Positions 1-8,909 of a DNA stretch of 64,000 nucleotides are shown here, in pieces. This DNA is from RI-153 sp963721725 (GTDB lineage Bacteria; Chloroflexota; Anaerolineae; Caldilineales; Caldilineaceae). Both the position numbers and the translations under genes were made by a program. Under the pieces are notes generated by a model. The model did not search any database. It saw only the letters and a list, made by a program, of their open reading frames with translations, and had not been told where the DNA came from. Each line of letters starts with the position of its first letter. Position 1 is the stretch's first letter. The stretch is from positions 62,001 through 126,000 of the forward strand of contig CAVRLX010000006.1 of assembly GCA_963721725.1 (NCBI GenBank), written 5' to 3'.

Positions 1-196
1 TAGTTTCTCCTTGTTAGTTTGGGATTTGTGAGGTTCATTATCCACAAATTGCATAGAATGGACAGATTCAGGGGCAGAAGTTCGGCGCGGGGCGCAGAAT
101 AGAACGCAGATGACGCAAATTGAGCGGATTTACGCAGATTCCAGAAGCGCGACTTAACCCGTTTTGCCTTTTGCACTTGTATCTATACAGGCCTAG

Positions 197-259
197 GGTG
201 CGACGCACTCGCCACACAAGCTTTCACAACCCATCTACTCCTGGCGAGTGCGTCGCACC
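197..259. repeat. Perfect 18-bp inverted repeat downstream of the epimerase gene
   Basis: Arms 197-214 (GGTGCGACGCACTCGCCA) and 242-259 are exact reverse complements around a 27-base loop. It lies just past the stop of the minus-strand epimerase gene, where a terminator would be, but no T-tract follows either arm. The rest of 1-277 holds only a degenerate CGGATT-type repeat near 85-145; I see no gene in it. Confidence 0.75.
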
Positions 260-277
260 TGAATAGGTATGAATTTC

Positions 278-1231
278 CTAAAGAGCCGCGATGCCGTCTG
301 CCAGGGTCCATTGCGGCGAAAAATCCGTGTCGGCGCGCAGGCGAGAAATATCCAGCGGCGCGCGGTTTTGCGATGGACGCAGCACAAGATCAGCCTCGGC
401 GACCTCATCCACCCATTCGACGCGCAGTCCGTGCTTCTTGAACATTTCGATCAGCTCTGCAAACGGCGTTGACAGGCCACTGCTAATGTTGTAGACCTCG
501 TATTGCCAGCACGGCGCGCTCAGCAGCGCCCAGATTGCCCGCCCCACATCCTGGGCGTGAATCCGATCCCGGCCACCACTGACTTTGGCTACGCGCAAAA
601 TTTTATTTTCCCGTGTTGCCATAAGCAGGCGATGGACCAGGCTGGTGTGGGTGCGGCTGCTTTTGGGCACTTCCAGCGGGCCATAGACCGAGGCAAGCCG
701 TACCGATGTCATGGGTTTGCCACAAAGCTGGCTGTAGCGGGCGGTCAGCCGTTCCGAGGCAAATTTGGTGATGCCGTAGAGATTGTCCAGATCCAGTGCG
801 CTCTCTTCGCCAATGGGATCTGTTGTGGGCGCAGATGGCACAGCATAGACACCGCTGCTGCTCATCGTGATCACCCGCTGCACCGTGGTCACAGCCAGCG
901 CTGCGTCCAGAATGTTGATTGTGCCGCCCAGATTTACATCGACAATGGCGGTGGGATTGGCCGCTTCTTGTTCCGGGCTGGCGGTGATGGCCGCGCCATG
1001 GACAATGTGGGTGATCTCGGCGCGGTGGATCAGATCATGCACGGCGCGGCGGTCGGTGACGTCGAGTTGCACACACGCAATGGCCTGGGCCAACGGCGCG
1101 AAGAAGGCCGCCACCTCGGCGCTAGGCGCTCCCCGATCAGCGGCGATCACCTGTACGCCGGGCTGCCCCGCCAACACCTGCACACAATGCAACCCCACAA
1201 AGCCCAGCCCACCCGTCACAAGAATCTTCAT
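278..1231 (-). CDS. NAD-dependent epimerase/dehydratase (extended SDR)
   Basis: A 317-aa cytosolic extended short-chain dehydrogenase/reductase that probably epimerises, dehydrates or oxidises a nucleotide sugar or related polyol. The N-terminus carries the Rossmann motif GGLGFVG (residues 7-13). A serine cluster (TMSSSGVY, about 122-129) and YGITK (Tyr152/Lys156) supply the SDR catalytic residues. Length and ending are normal and the frame is intact. It is the last gene of the minus-strand array, about 110 bases after the Gfo/Idh gene, with a CGGATT-word hairpin between them. The substrate cannot be told from sequence. Confidence 0.85.
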   Translation of the reverse strand: MKILVTGGLGFVGLHCVQVLAGQPGVQVIAADRGAPSAEVAAFFAPLAQAIACVQLDVTDRRAVHDLIHRAEITHIVHGAAITASPEQEAANPTAIVDVNLGGTINILDAALAVTTVQRVITMSSSGVYAVPSAPTTDPIGEESALDLDNLYGITKFASERLTARYSQLCGKPMTSVRLASVYGPLEVPKSSRTHTSLVHRLLMATRENKILRVAKVSGGRDRIHAQDVGRAIWALLSAPCWQYEVYNISSGLSTPFAELIEMFKKHGLRVEWVDEVAEADLVLRPSQNRAPLDISRLRADTDFSPQWTLADGIAAL

Positions 1232-1250
1232 ACATTCACACTTTCCAGAG

Positions 1251-1340
1251 ATGGAACGCGGATGACACGGATGGAACGGATTTACACAGATTTTTATTTA
1301 TCCGTTTTAATCCGCTCCATCTGCTCAATCCGCGTGCTAT
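1251..1340. repeat. Intergenic hairpin, CGGATT-word family (D)
   Basis: Left arm has repeated GCGGAT/ACGGAT/ACGGATT words and the right arm the complements ATCCG/AATCCGC/AATCCGCG, around a short AT-rich loop. It fills the gap between the epimerase and Gfo/Idh genes. Confidence 0.6.
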
Positions 1341-1343
1341 CTC

Positions 1344-2390
1344 TTAATCCATGCGTACGCCGTGGCGCTGATAGAAGTCGGCCATCTCCACGGTGCGCCC
1401 GGTTTCGCTGCTTTCGATGGCGGCAAAGCAAAGCGCCAGCGTGCGCAGATGATCGGCGCCGCTGCATTCCAGTTCCGTACCGCGCTGCACGTGCGAGACA
1501 AACGATCCCAGCAATGCCTCGGTGTCGTCGAAGAAGGCTTGGAAGTCGGGCAGCGGCACGGGCGTCAGCGCTTTCTCTTTGCTACGCGCAATGGCGATGT
1601 CTTCAAAAAGCTGCTGTTGCACAATCACGCCGTCGCTGCAATCGGTGCGCCATTGAAATTGAAGTTCATCCCAGCCGCCAGTCCACGTGCCTAGATAGTT
1701 GACCTCCAACCCGCCCTCCAGTTGGAGCAGACAACTCACGTTGCTGTCGTGGGCGTACATGCTCCACGGCGGGTTCCACGTGCGGCAACTCACGCGCTCG
1801 ACTTCGCGCCCATAGCAGTAGCGGATCAGGTCGAGGTGATGGATGCTCTGTTCCAGCATCATGGGGTGCTGCATGGTCAGCGGATATTTGTTGAGCCGGG
1901 GCTGGCGTCCGTCACGGTTGCGTTGATAGGTGAACTGCCCAAAGCCGGGCGTGCCCAGCGCTTCGCTCAGCACCAGTTCGCGGATCTTCAAACTGACGGG
2001 CAGATAGCGGAAATTTAGCCCCACCATGAGCGGCAAGCCCGCGTCCGCAGCCATATCGACGATCTGCACCGATTCGCTCATCTCCAGCGTCAGCGGCTTC
2101 TCGGCCAGCAGTGGCAACCCGGCGGCGAAAACTGCGCGCGCTTGGACCAGATGTCCATCCGGCGGCGTCACCAGCAGCACAGCGTCGCTCTCGGTGGCGG
2201 ACAGTGCTTCGTCCAGCGAAGCGAAGCCGGGCACGTCGGGATGGCTCTCGGTGAATTCGGCCAGATTGGCCGGGTTAATATCCACCGCGCCACTGTGGAT
2301 CACATCGGCACGGCGGGCGATGACCTCGTTCCACATGCGGCCCCGGTTGCCCAGGCCCACTTGGAGCAAGCGGAGGGGGGTAGTTGTCAT
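1344..2390 (-). CDS. Gfo/Idh/MocA family oxidoreductase
   Basis: A 348-aa NAD(P)-dependent oxidoreductase of the glucose-fructose oxidoreductase/inositol dehydrogenase superfamily, acting on a sugar, polyol or derived acid. An N-terminal Rossmann fold (LLQVGLGNRGRMW, residues 7-19) is followed by the family EKP signature (LLAEKPLTLEM, about 90-100) and the IHHLD segment with the conserved active-site histidine. The start is the ATG at 2390, preceded by AGAAG. With raw bases the upstream aminotransferase reads into this gene without a stop; a one-base correction near 2521 restores a stop at 2507, so I treat them as separate genes. The substrate is unknown. Confidence 0.85.
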   Translation of the reverse strand: MTTTPLRLLQVGLGNRGRMWNEVIARRADVIHSGAVDINPANLAEFTESHPDVPGFASLDEALSATESDAVLLVTPPDGHLVQARAVFAAGLPLLAEKPLTLEMSESVQIVDMAADAGLPLMVGLNFRYLPVSLKIRELVLSEALGTPGFGQFTYQRNRDGRQPRLNKYPLTMQHPMMLEQSIHHLDLIRYCYGREVERVSCRTWNPPWSMYAHDSNVSCLLQLEGGLEVNYLGTWTGGWDELQFQWRTDCSDGVIVQQQLFEDIAIARSKEKALTPVPLPDFQAFFDDTEALLGSFVSHVQRGTELECSGADHLRTLALCFAAIESSETGRTVEMADFYQRHGVRMD

Positions 2391-2404
2391 ACAGGCTTCT
2401 TTCG

Positions 2405-2505
2405 TTGATGGGACGATGGACTGGGGACGATGGACGAAAGACGATAGATGAACGAAAAGTCTGTGATACGCTTCGTCCATCGTCTTCCGTCTTTCGTCCT
2501 CTGCT
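2405..2505. repeat. Intergenic hairpin, GACGAT-word family (B)
   Basis: Left arm repeats GGACGATGGACGAAAGACGAT; right arm has CGTCCATCGTCTTCCGTC. It sits between the aminotransferase stop and the ribosome binding site of the Gfo/Idh gene, and is open in one frame when the stop is missed. Confidence 0.7.
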
Positions 2506-2506
2506 T

Positions 2507-3690
2507 TTATGCCGCCACTTTTTGCTCGGCGATAAACTGTCGCCATACGCGCCACGGCCTCTTGGATCTGGGGCAATGGCTGCAAATAGCTGATGCGGAT
2601 GTAATCGCCGCTGTCGTCGCCAAAGAGGCTGCCGGGGAAGATCAGCACGCCTGTGTTGCGCAGCAGCGCTTCGCAGAACTCTTCGGCGTTCAGGCCCGTG
2701 CTAGAGACATTGGTATAGATGTAAAACGCGCCGCCGGGATGGCCGTAGGTCAGCCCCATGTCGGTGAGCGCACCCATGAGATAGGCGCGGCGTTCGGCAT
2801 ATTCGGCCAACATTTCGTCCACAGGCGTTTGCGGCCCCGTGAGCGCGGCCAGCGCCGCGAACTGCGACGGCGTGCTGGTGTTAATGCTCAGCGTGTGGCG
2901 CGGTTCGGTGAGCAGGCGCACAAAGGCTGCCGGGCGCGGCGATATAGCCCACGCGCCAGCCGGTCATGGCGTAGCTTTTGCTAAAGCCGTTAAAGGTGAC
3001 CGTGCGCTCTTTCATGCCGGGCAGGGTGGCAATCGAAAGATGCTCGGAACCTTCGTAGATCAGCTTGGCATAGATCTCGTCGCTAAAAACAATGAGATTG
3101 TGCCGTTCGGCCAGCGCTGCGATCTCTTCGATGACCGCGGGCGGGGTGACCGCGCCGGTGGGATTGTTGGGCGTAACCAAGACCAGGATTTTGCTGCGTT
3201 CGGTGATGCGCGCTTCGATTTCGGCGGGCATCAGGGCGAAGTCGTCTTTTTCATAGGTAGGCACGGGAACCGGCACGCCGCCGCAGAGGCTCACCGCCGT
3301 GTCATACGAGGTGAAGCGCGGCGAGGTAATCAGCACCTCGTCGCCGGGATTCACCAGCCCCAACATACAGAGCATGATGGATTCCTGCACGCCCGCGGTA
3401 ACGATGATCTCGTCGGCGCTGTAATCGAGATTGTATTCACCACGCAGGTGTTCAGCAATGGCTACGCGCAACGGCAACATGCCCGTGGGATGGGTGTAGT
3501 GGTGTTGATTGTTGTCAATGGCGATCTTGGCCGCCTCGACAATGTGGCCCGGCGTGTGAAAGTCGGGATCGCCGCGCCCCAGCGCGATGACATCGGGCAG
3601 GCGCGCCGCAATTTCCAACATCTTGGTGCGGAAGGAAACGTCTTCCTCATGGATGCGGTCGGCAATGGCAGAGGTGAGAATGGAAGTCAT
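2507..3690 (-). CDS. Class I/II PLP aminotransferase (two frame corrections)
   Basis: A fold-type I aminotransferase, about 393 aa after correction, of the aspartate/aromatic aminotransferase group (COG0436). Visible motifs are LGRGDPD near the N-terminus, the substrate-binding VTPNNPTGA, DEIYAKL, and the PLP-lysine segment NGFSKSYAMTGWRVGY. The frame breaks at about 2935, where one extra C in GCGCCCGG moves the rest (AAFVRLLTEPRHT onward) to another frame, and at an A5 run near 2521, whose correction gives the ending RRAKVAA and a TAA at 2507. Start ATG 3690 has GAAAGAGAG upstream. It probably transaminates amino acids released by the neighbouring hydrolases. Confidence 0.8.
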
Positions 3691-3705
3691 AAATGCTCTC
3701 TTTCG

Positions 3706-3762
3706 TAATGCATGTTGCGTAGTGCGTATTTCAGAGTACGGAATACGCACTACGCACTAAAC
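3706..3762. repeat. Intergenic hairpin, CGTAGTG-word family (A)
   Basis: Left arm TGCGTAGTGCGTATT, right arm AATACGCACTACGCA, lying between the amidohydrolase stop-strand neighbour and the aminotransferase start. Confidence 0.7.
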
Positions 3763-3764
3763 CG

Positions 3765-4991
3765 CTAAATCATGCGACGGCCTTCTTTGAACGTCATCTT
3801 GACCCGGCCAATCGCCTCGATCTCGTCGGCGGGGTTGCCGTCAACGACGATCACGTCGGCCAGTTTGCCCGCTTCCAGTGTGCCCAGCTTTTTGTCGAGC
3901 TTGTTGAGCACGGCGGCAACGCTGGTGGCGCTGCGGATGGCATCGTAATTATCCTTCTTCACGCCCAATTTGACCATAAAAGCCATCTCCGGCGCGACCA
4001 CATCATGGCCCACGACCGGGCTACCGGCATCGGTGCCAAAGGCGATCATGACGCCAGCTTTGGCGGCGTTGATCAAACCTTGATAGCGCTTGGGATCACC
4101 CACGGCCTTTTGGCGTTCTTCGATCTTCCATTCAGGAATATTGTATTTGCGGGCCACCTCGGCCTGGCTTTGCATTACCAGCGGCGCAAAGGTGGTCACA
4201 ATCGGGACTTTTTTGGCGAGCAGTAGATCGATGGTCTCGTCGCTCATGGAACCGCCATGCTCCACACAGTCAATGCCAAACTCAACGACACGTTTGATAC
4301 AGGCATCGTAGGTGGCGTGGGCGGTGATGGGCAGCCCGTTGCGGTGCGATTCATCGATGACGGCGTGCAGCTCTTCGTCGGTGAGTTCCAGCGTGTCGTG
4401 GCAGGCCATAATCTTGATCAGATCGGCCCCGGCGCGCACTTGCTCGCGCACGGCTCGGCGCATCTCGTCGGCGCCGCTGGCTTCGCGACAGCACCAATAG
4501 GTGTGGCCGCCGGTCTGGATGATAGATTCGCCGGTGATCAAGAGGCGCGGGCCAGGGAAGATGCCCTGCTCGATGGCCTGTTTGGCCGAGATATTGGACT
4601 TGTTCATGCCCAGATCGCGCACGGTGGTGATGCCAGAGCGCAGGCTGATGATCATGTTGCCGGCGGATTTGTAGGCGCTGATCTCCGGGGAATCGTCCAT
4701 GGATTGGCGCGCCAGATCATGGATGCCGTCCCAGGCGAGATGGGCGTGGTTGTTAAAGAGGCCGGGCAGGATCGAGCCGCCGGTGGTGATGGCGCTGGCG
4801 GCTTTGTCGCCCAGATCGGCGGCACTCCCCACCGCGGTGATTTTGCCCTTTTCAAACTCCACAAAGCCATCTTCGATGATCTCGTCGCCCACACAGGTGA
4901 GCACGCGCCCGCGCAGGATCAAGTGTTCCTGGGGATCGTCAAAGAGGGGCTTGATTAACTTCTGATAACGCCAAGCGGCTGGTTCTGGCAT
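3765..4991 (-). CDS. Metal-dependent amidohydrolase, imidazolonepropionase/prolidase-like
   Basis: A 408-aa amidohydrolase-superfamily enzyme (COG1228 type) that hydrolyses an amide, cyclic amide or dipeptide. A small N-terminal beta-sandwich is followed by the TIM barrel with the metal site NNHAHLAWDG (His-x-His), the KIMACHDT segment, HATYDAC, VEHGGSM and the catalytic Asp in FGTDAGSP. The C-terminal KLADVIVVDGNP strand closes the sandwich. Start ATG 4991 has AGGAG eight bases upstream; in-frame codons further upstream lie in a repeat and are ignored. It is one of three related genes in the minus-strand array, so substrate divergence among paralogues is likely. Confidence 0.85.
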   Translation of the reverse strand: MPEPAAWRYQKLIKPLFDDPQEHLILRGRVLTCVGDEIIEDGFVEFEKGKITAVGSAADLGDKAASAITTGGSILPGLFNNHAHLAWDGIHDLARQSMDDSPEISAYKSAGNMIISLRSGITTVRDLGMNKSNISAKQAIEQGIFPGPRLLITGESIIQTGGHTYWCCREASGADEMRRAVREQVRAGADLIKIMACHDTLELTDEELHAVIDESHRNGLPITAHATYDACIKRVVEFGIDCVEHGGSMSDETIDLLLAKKVPIVTTFAPLVMQSQAEVARKYNIPEWKIEERQKAVGDPKRYQGLINAAKAGVMIAFGTDAGSPVVGHDVVAPEMAFMVKLGVKKDNYDAIRSATSVAAVLNKLDKKLGTLEAGKLADVIVVDGNPADEIEAIGRVKMTFKEGRRMI

Positions 4992-4999
4992 GGGAGGGT

Positions 5000-5118
5000 C
5001 TCCTGAATTGGGTATTGGATAATAGATATTGGGTATTAGGAACTGGCGATTAGGTGATTGGGTGATTGGAGAAACATTGACCCGCTCCCAATCACCCAAT
5101 CTCCTAATCGCCCAATCT
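5000..5118. repeat. Intergenic hairpin, GATTGG-word family (C)
   Basis: Left arm is a run of GATTAGG/GATTGGG/GATTGG words; right arm is the complementary run CCAATCACCCAATCTCC. It overlaps the last codons of the upstream dehydrogenase gene. Confidence 0.7.
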
Positions 5119-6060
5119 CTTCTGCACGTTCTCCACCAACTCCTCCGCAATCGTGGCCCAGGCTTCGGCAATGGGCGCGCCGGCCACGTGCGGGGTGAGG
5201 ATCAATTTGGTGGCGGGTATGTCAAAAAATGGATGGTCGGCGGGCAACGGCTCGTAGCGGAAGACGTCCAGCCCGGCCCCGGCGATCTTGTTTTGGCGCA
5301 GGGCGTCGAGCAGGGCATCTTCATCAAGAAGCCGTCCGCGCGCGGTGTTGATCAGATAGGCCGTGGGCTTCATCAGCCCAATTTCGCGCGCACCGATCTG
5401 CTTGTCGTTGCCGTCTGGCCCCTCTTGAAAGCGGTGTTGCAGCGTGACAAAATCGCTCTCGGCCAGCAGATCGTCTAGGCTGCGCCACGAGACGCCCAGA
5501 CGCGCTTCGGTCTCGGCGGGCAGCCGCGTGCGCTGAGTGTAAAAGATCTTCATGCCAAAGGCGCGTAGCCGTTCGGCCACGGCTTGCCCAATCACGCCCA
5601 GGCCGATGATGCCGACGCTTTTGCGATAGAGCGTGCCAAAATCCTGCAATCCGATCCAGTTGTAGGTGTACTTTTTCTGGTCGGTGAGGATAGGCTGGCT
5701 GCGCTCTGGCAACCATGCCTGGCTGCGTGTGCGCTGGTCAACGTCGAAGATCTGGCGGCTCAGCGCCATCATGAGCAACACAGTGTGTTCGGCCACGCCA
5801 GAAAGCGCCGTGTTGGGCAACGTCACCACCGCGGCACGCGTATCGGCCACACGGGCCTTGCCCGTATCGAGCAGTGCGATCAGGCGCAGGCTCTCCCCGG
5901 CCGAGGCGAGCATTTCGGCGCTCACGTCTGCATTTTCAGTCAAGATGGCCGTTGCGCCCGCCGCAGAATCGGTCAATGCCCAGCCTTCTGGCAGGCGCGC
6001 CCGGATGGCGTCAACCTGTTCGGAGCGGATATTGGGATCGGCGAGAAAAATTTGTGTCAT
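5104..6060 (-). CDS. D-isomer specific 2-hydroxyacid dehydrogenase
   Basis: A 318-aa NAD-dependent D-2-hydroxyacid dehydrogenase that interconverts 2-keto and D-2-hydroxy acids. The nucleotide-binding fingerprint is GIIGLGVIGQAVAERL (about residues 150-165). The catalytic Arg is in LINTARGRLLDEDAL, the Glu in the segment DVFRYEPLPADHP, and the His in LTPHVAGAP. Start ATG 6060 is preferred over the ATG at 6105 because homology begins at MTQIFLADP. It lies downstream of the TIM-barrel gene and upstream of the amidohydrolase. A second enzyme of this class is at 42336-43350. Confidence 0.85.
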   Translation of the reverse strand: MTQIFLADPNIRSEQVDAIRARLPEGWALTDSAAGATAILTENADVSAEMLASAGESLRLIALLDTGKARVADTRAAVVTLPNTALSGVAEHTVLLMMALSRQIFDVDQRTRSQAWLPERSQPILTDQKKYTYNWIGLQDFGTLYRKSVGIIGLGVIGQAVAERLRAFGMKIFYTQRTRLPAETEARLGVSWRSLDDLLAESDFVTLQHRFQEGPDGNDKQIGAREIGLMKPTAYLINTARGRLLDEDALLDALRQNKIAGAGLDVFRYEPLPADHPFFDIPATKLILTPHVAGAPIAEAWATIAEELVENVQKRLGD

Positions 6061-6172
6061 GGGTATTTCTTTCTTGTGGAGCGAATGGTGAATGGCAAGT
6101 TGCAAGTTGCAAATGGCGGAGGCTACGTTCAGCCACTTTTGCCTTTTGCCCTAACTATTTACCCCCTCCCAG

Positions 6173-6242
6173 CCTCCCCCAGGTTGGGGGAGGAGCCGTT
6201 GCGGTGTTGACACCAATTGTTCCCTCCCCTGACAGGGGAGGG
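6173..6242. repeat. Two GC-rich hairpins (family H)
   Basis: CCTCCCCCA (6173-6181) pairs with TGGGGGAGG (6185-6193), and CCCTCCCCTG (6222-6231) pairs with CAGGGGAGGG (6233-6242). They lie between the TIM-barrel gene and the hydroxyacid dehydrogenase gene. Confidence 0.75.
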
Positions 6243-6277
6243 CTAGGGTGGGGTCGTAATAGTTACAAAGTTGCCTT

Positions 6278-7708
6278 CTATTTTAATCCCAACTCCGTCA
6301 ACGCTTTGGCCGCGCCATCCAGATTGGTGAGCTTCATGCTGGCATAGTTGGGCGCGAAGATCACGCCTTTGCCGCCAGCGCGATAGGTTGCCAACACGCT
6401 GCGATAGACGATATCGGGCGTACACACGGCCTGATCTTTACGGGTGCGCGGGGCATCCACGCCCAGCCCCATGTAGACGGGAACCTTGCCCTGCACGCCG
6501 CGCACGGCATCCACACATTGGCCGTAGACGTAGGTGTCGGGGTCCATGCCGGCGCTGACGATCTCGTCCCAAGGCGCTTCGTTGAGATTGAGCAGTTTGT
6601 ACATGAGCGGGGTCAATTCCTGCGGCAGCAGATCGCGGAAGATGGACTTGTGCAGATCGCTCATCTCCTTGTGATAGACCAGCCCGGATTGGTGTTGATA
6701 GGTAATCGGCTTCACCCAATCGGCGTAGCGGGTCTGTTCCGCCCAGGGCCATTGCGCCTTGCGGAATGGGTTAAAATGGTTGCGATTCCAGACGTTGAGG
6801 CCAAAGTCCAGATCGGCGTTGCACCATTTGACCATGCCATAGAGTTCACGGTCCAGATCTTTGTTGCGTTCTAGCCAGAAGCGCTCCCAGATCAGCACTT
6901 CGGGGTTGGCGAAGAGTACGCGCAGAAATTCGATCAGCGAGCCGTCTACAAATTCTTCGCCCGCCTGCGCCTTTTGGAAGTAGTCCCACACGTCTAAAAA
7001 GGCTTTGCGGCAGGCTTCGGGATCAATGCCACGCTGCATGGCCTCGCGGCGGCAATGTTCGCAGAAACAGCCGGGAGCCTGCCCACCCACCATCTGATCA
7101 ATCGGGCTACGCCGCTCGTTGCACCACATGAAACCGTCGATGGGGTAGCTGCGGCAGTGATCTTCCACCATGGCCTGCCACCAGCGCCGATAGTCCGGGT
7201 TATTGGTGCAGGGTTCTGCGCCCACACGCCCGTAGAGATCCACTTCCAGGTATTGCGGCATGTTGGGGATGTCCACGTTGTTGGCCGATCCATGCCCGGC
7301 ATACTTAAAGAGCGGCTCCATCAGTTCGGGCATCACCTTCATGCCACGCGCCTTGGCCGCCGGGATCACCATTTCCAAAATGTCGTTGTCGCCGATCTCT
7401 TTGTCTTTGGCGCGAAACTGATCGGGCTTGATGGCTGTGTGTGCATAAAACTGCTCGTGGGGCTGGATGTAGGCCCCGCCGCGCATGGTCAGCGGTTCGG
7501 GCACGCCGTGATCGGGCCAGCCGTCCAGGTTGGACGAAATGCTGCGCCCGGCCTTCAGCCCCAGCCACGAGACCGTGCCGATCATGAGCACGTTCACGCC
7601 CACCCGATCTTGCAAGGTTTCCAACACGGTCTCCACGCCCTCATCAATAAAGCTGATGGGGCTGATCTGAATGCCGACAAATTTTTTGTCACTGCTCGCT
7701 TGTGTCAT
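6278..7708 (-). CDS. Putative TIM-barrel glycoside-hydrolase-like protein with Cys cluster
   Basis: A 476-aa protein with no signal peptide that I cannot assign to a firm family. The pattern (ISPISFIDEG at the start, VIPAAKARGMKVMPE, PIDGFMWCNERRSP, then APGCFCEHCRREA) resembles hypothetical glycosyl hydrolases of the GHL6 type. In those, an Asp-Gly strand with an acidic residue is followed by a CxCxxC cluster. The candidate acid/base is in DGFMWCNE (about residues 190-197). The C-terminal KGVIFAPNYASMKLTNL strand fits a barrel end. Start ATG 7708 has AGGAA upstream. It is flanked by Gfo/Idh and hydroxyacid dehydrogenase genes, which suggests carbohydrate or uronate metabolism. Confidence 0.5.
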   Translation of the reverse strand: MTQASSDKKFVGIQISPISFIDEGVETVLETLQDRVGVNVLMIGTVSWLGLKAGRSISSNLDGWPDHGVPEPLTMRGGAYIQPHEQFYAHTAIKPDQFRAKDKEIGDNDILEMVIPAAKARGMKVMPELMEPLFKYAGHGSANNVDIPNMPQYLEVDLYGRVGAEPCTNNPDYRRWWQAMVEDHCRSYPIDGFMWCNERRSPIDQMVGGQAPGCFCEHCRREAMQRGIDPEACRKAFLDVWDYFQKAQAGEEFVDGSLIEFLRVLFANPEVLIWERFWLERNKDLDRELYGMVKWCNADLDFGLNVWNRNHFNPFRKAQWPWAEQTRYADWVKPITYQHQSGLVYHKEMSDLHKSIFRDLLPQELTPLMYKLLNLNEAPWDEIVSAGMDPDTYVYGQCVDAVRGVQGKVPVYMGLGVDAPRTRKDQAVCTPDIVYRSVLATYRAGGKGVIFAPNYASMKLTNLDGAAKALTELGLK

Positions 7709-7769
7709 CTCATTTCCTATTCATCAATTAAAAGTGAACCGCAAATTTCCAAATTTTCAACGCCGAGAT

Positions 7770-7816
7770 TTTTAACGCAAAGATGCAAAGGTGCAGAGGC
7801 GCAAAGAAGGAGTTAC
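7770..7816. repeat. GCAAAGG-word repeat (family E, one arm)
   Basis: Tandem GCAAAGATGCAAAGGTGC-type words followed by GCGCAAAG; the complementary arm is absent here. The same word occurs with both arms at 27904-28052. Confidence 0.55.
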
Positions 7817-7855
7817 TCTAGACCTGACAGGTTTCAGAAACCTGTCAGGTCTAGA
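7817..7855. repeat. Near-perfect 39-bp palindrome (family F)
   Basis: TCTAGACCTGACAGGTTTC (7817-7835) is the exact complement of 7837-7855, with one central base. Shorter relatives occur at 17134-17164 and, imperfectly, near 38318-38352. Confidence 0.85.
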
Positions 7856-7897
7856 CGCATCCGCCAATCTGCGTCATCTGCGTTCTATCCCCAATCG

Positions 7898-8909
7898 CTA
7901 ATCGCCATTCGCCAATCTCACCATCTGCCCGCTCTCCGCCGATTCGTAGATCGCCAGGCAGATCTCCAACGCGCGTAGCCCGTCCTGCCCGGTGATCACC
8001 GGCTCGGTCTCTGTGCGGATGGCATGGGCAAAGGCGCGGGCCTGGCGCGCAAAGTTGTAGTGTGGGCCGTGGCCCTGCTCGGCGCTGTGGGTCTCCAGCT
8101 TCGTCAGCACGCCGTCGTTGCTGAGTTCCGCCCAATGGCGGGTGCGTATGCCGCGCCAGACTGCGGGTTCCGTAGATCTCGGTCTCCCAGTGGGCGGGCT
8201 GGGCACGATAGAGCGGCGCGCTGGCGGTGAGCGTTGCCACAGCGCCGTTGTCAAAGGTGAGCAGCGCCGCCACGCTCTCTTCGACTTCGGCATTGCCGCC
8301 CAGATCGCGGGTCTGGGCACAGACGGAAACCACTTCGCCGCCCAGCAGCCAGCGCAGCCGATCCACGCCGTGGATGGCGCTGTACATGAGCACGCCGCCC
8401 CCGGCCAGTTCTCGGTTGTTCACCCACGCGCCCAGGTGATCGCCACGCTGGCCGTTCATGGTCTCGCGCGCCATTTGCGGCGTGCCCACCTCGCCGCTGC
8501 GGATCCAGCCATGCACCGCCTGCACTTCGTCGTGGAAGCGATGCACAAAGCTCACGGTGAGTTTGGTGCCCGCGCCTTGGCAGAGATCGATAATACGCTG
8601 TGCATCGGCCAGGGTTGTTGCCAGCGGCTTCTCCATCAGCACATGCACACCCATCTGGGCGGCAACCTCGGTGGGTTCCACATGCAGACTATGGGGCAGG
8701 CAGACCACCACAATGTCCAGGCTTAGATCGAAAAGGGCGCGCCAATCGGTAACGGCCTTTGCCCCACTCAGCGCGGCCACGGCTTCGGCCCGCGCCAGAT
8801 TGAGATCGGCCACGCCCACCACCGCCGTGGATTCAACGCGCTGAAAACCGATGGCATGGCGCTCGCCGGCCTGTCCCGCCCCAATGATCCCGACTCGTAA
8901 TGGTTTCAT
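7898..8909 (-). CDS. Gfo/Idh/MocA family oxidoreductase (one frame correction)
   Basis: About 336 aa after one correction. N-terminal Rossmann motif VGIIGAGQAGERHA (residues 6-19), EKP signature VLMEKPLATTL (about 91-101) and AIHGVDRLRWLLGG (active-site His region) place it in the Gfo/Idh superfamily. The frame changes near 8173, where AACCCGC carries one C too many; the protein continues as AVWRGIRTRHWAEL. The start ATG (8907-8909) directly follows the TAA of the upstream permease (8910-8912), so the two are translationally linked. This ties the enzyme to ABC transporter 1, perhaps acting on the imported compound or a derivative. Confidence 0.8.

Noticed and set aside
6173..6242. Rho-independent terminator
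   Set aside because: Strong GC stems are present but no run of T follows on either strand.
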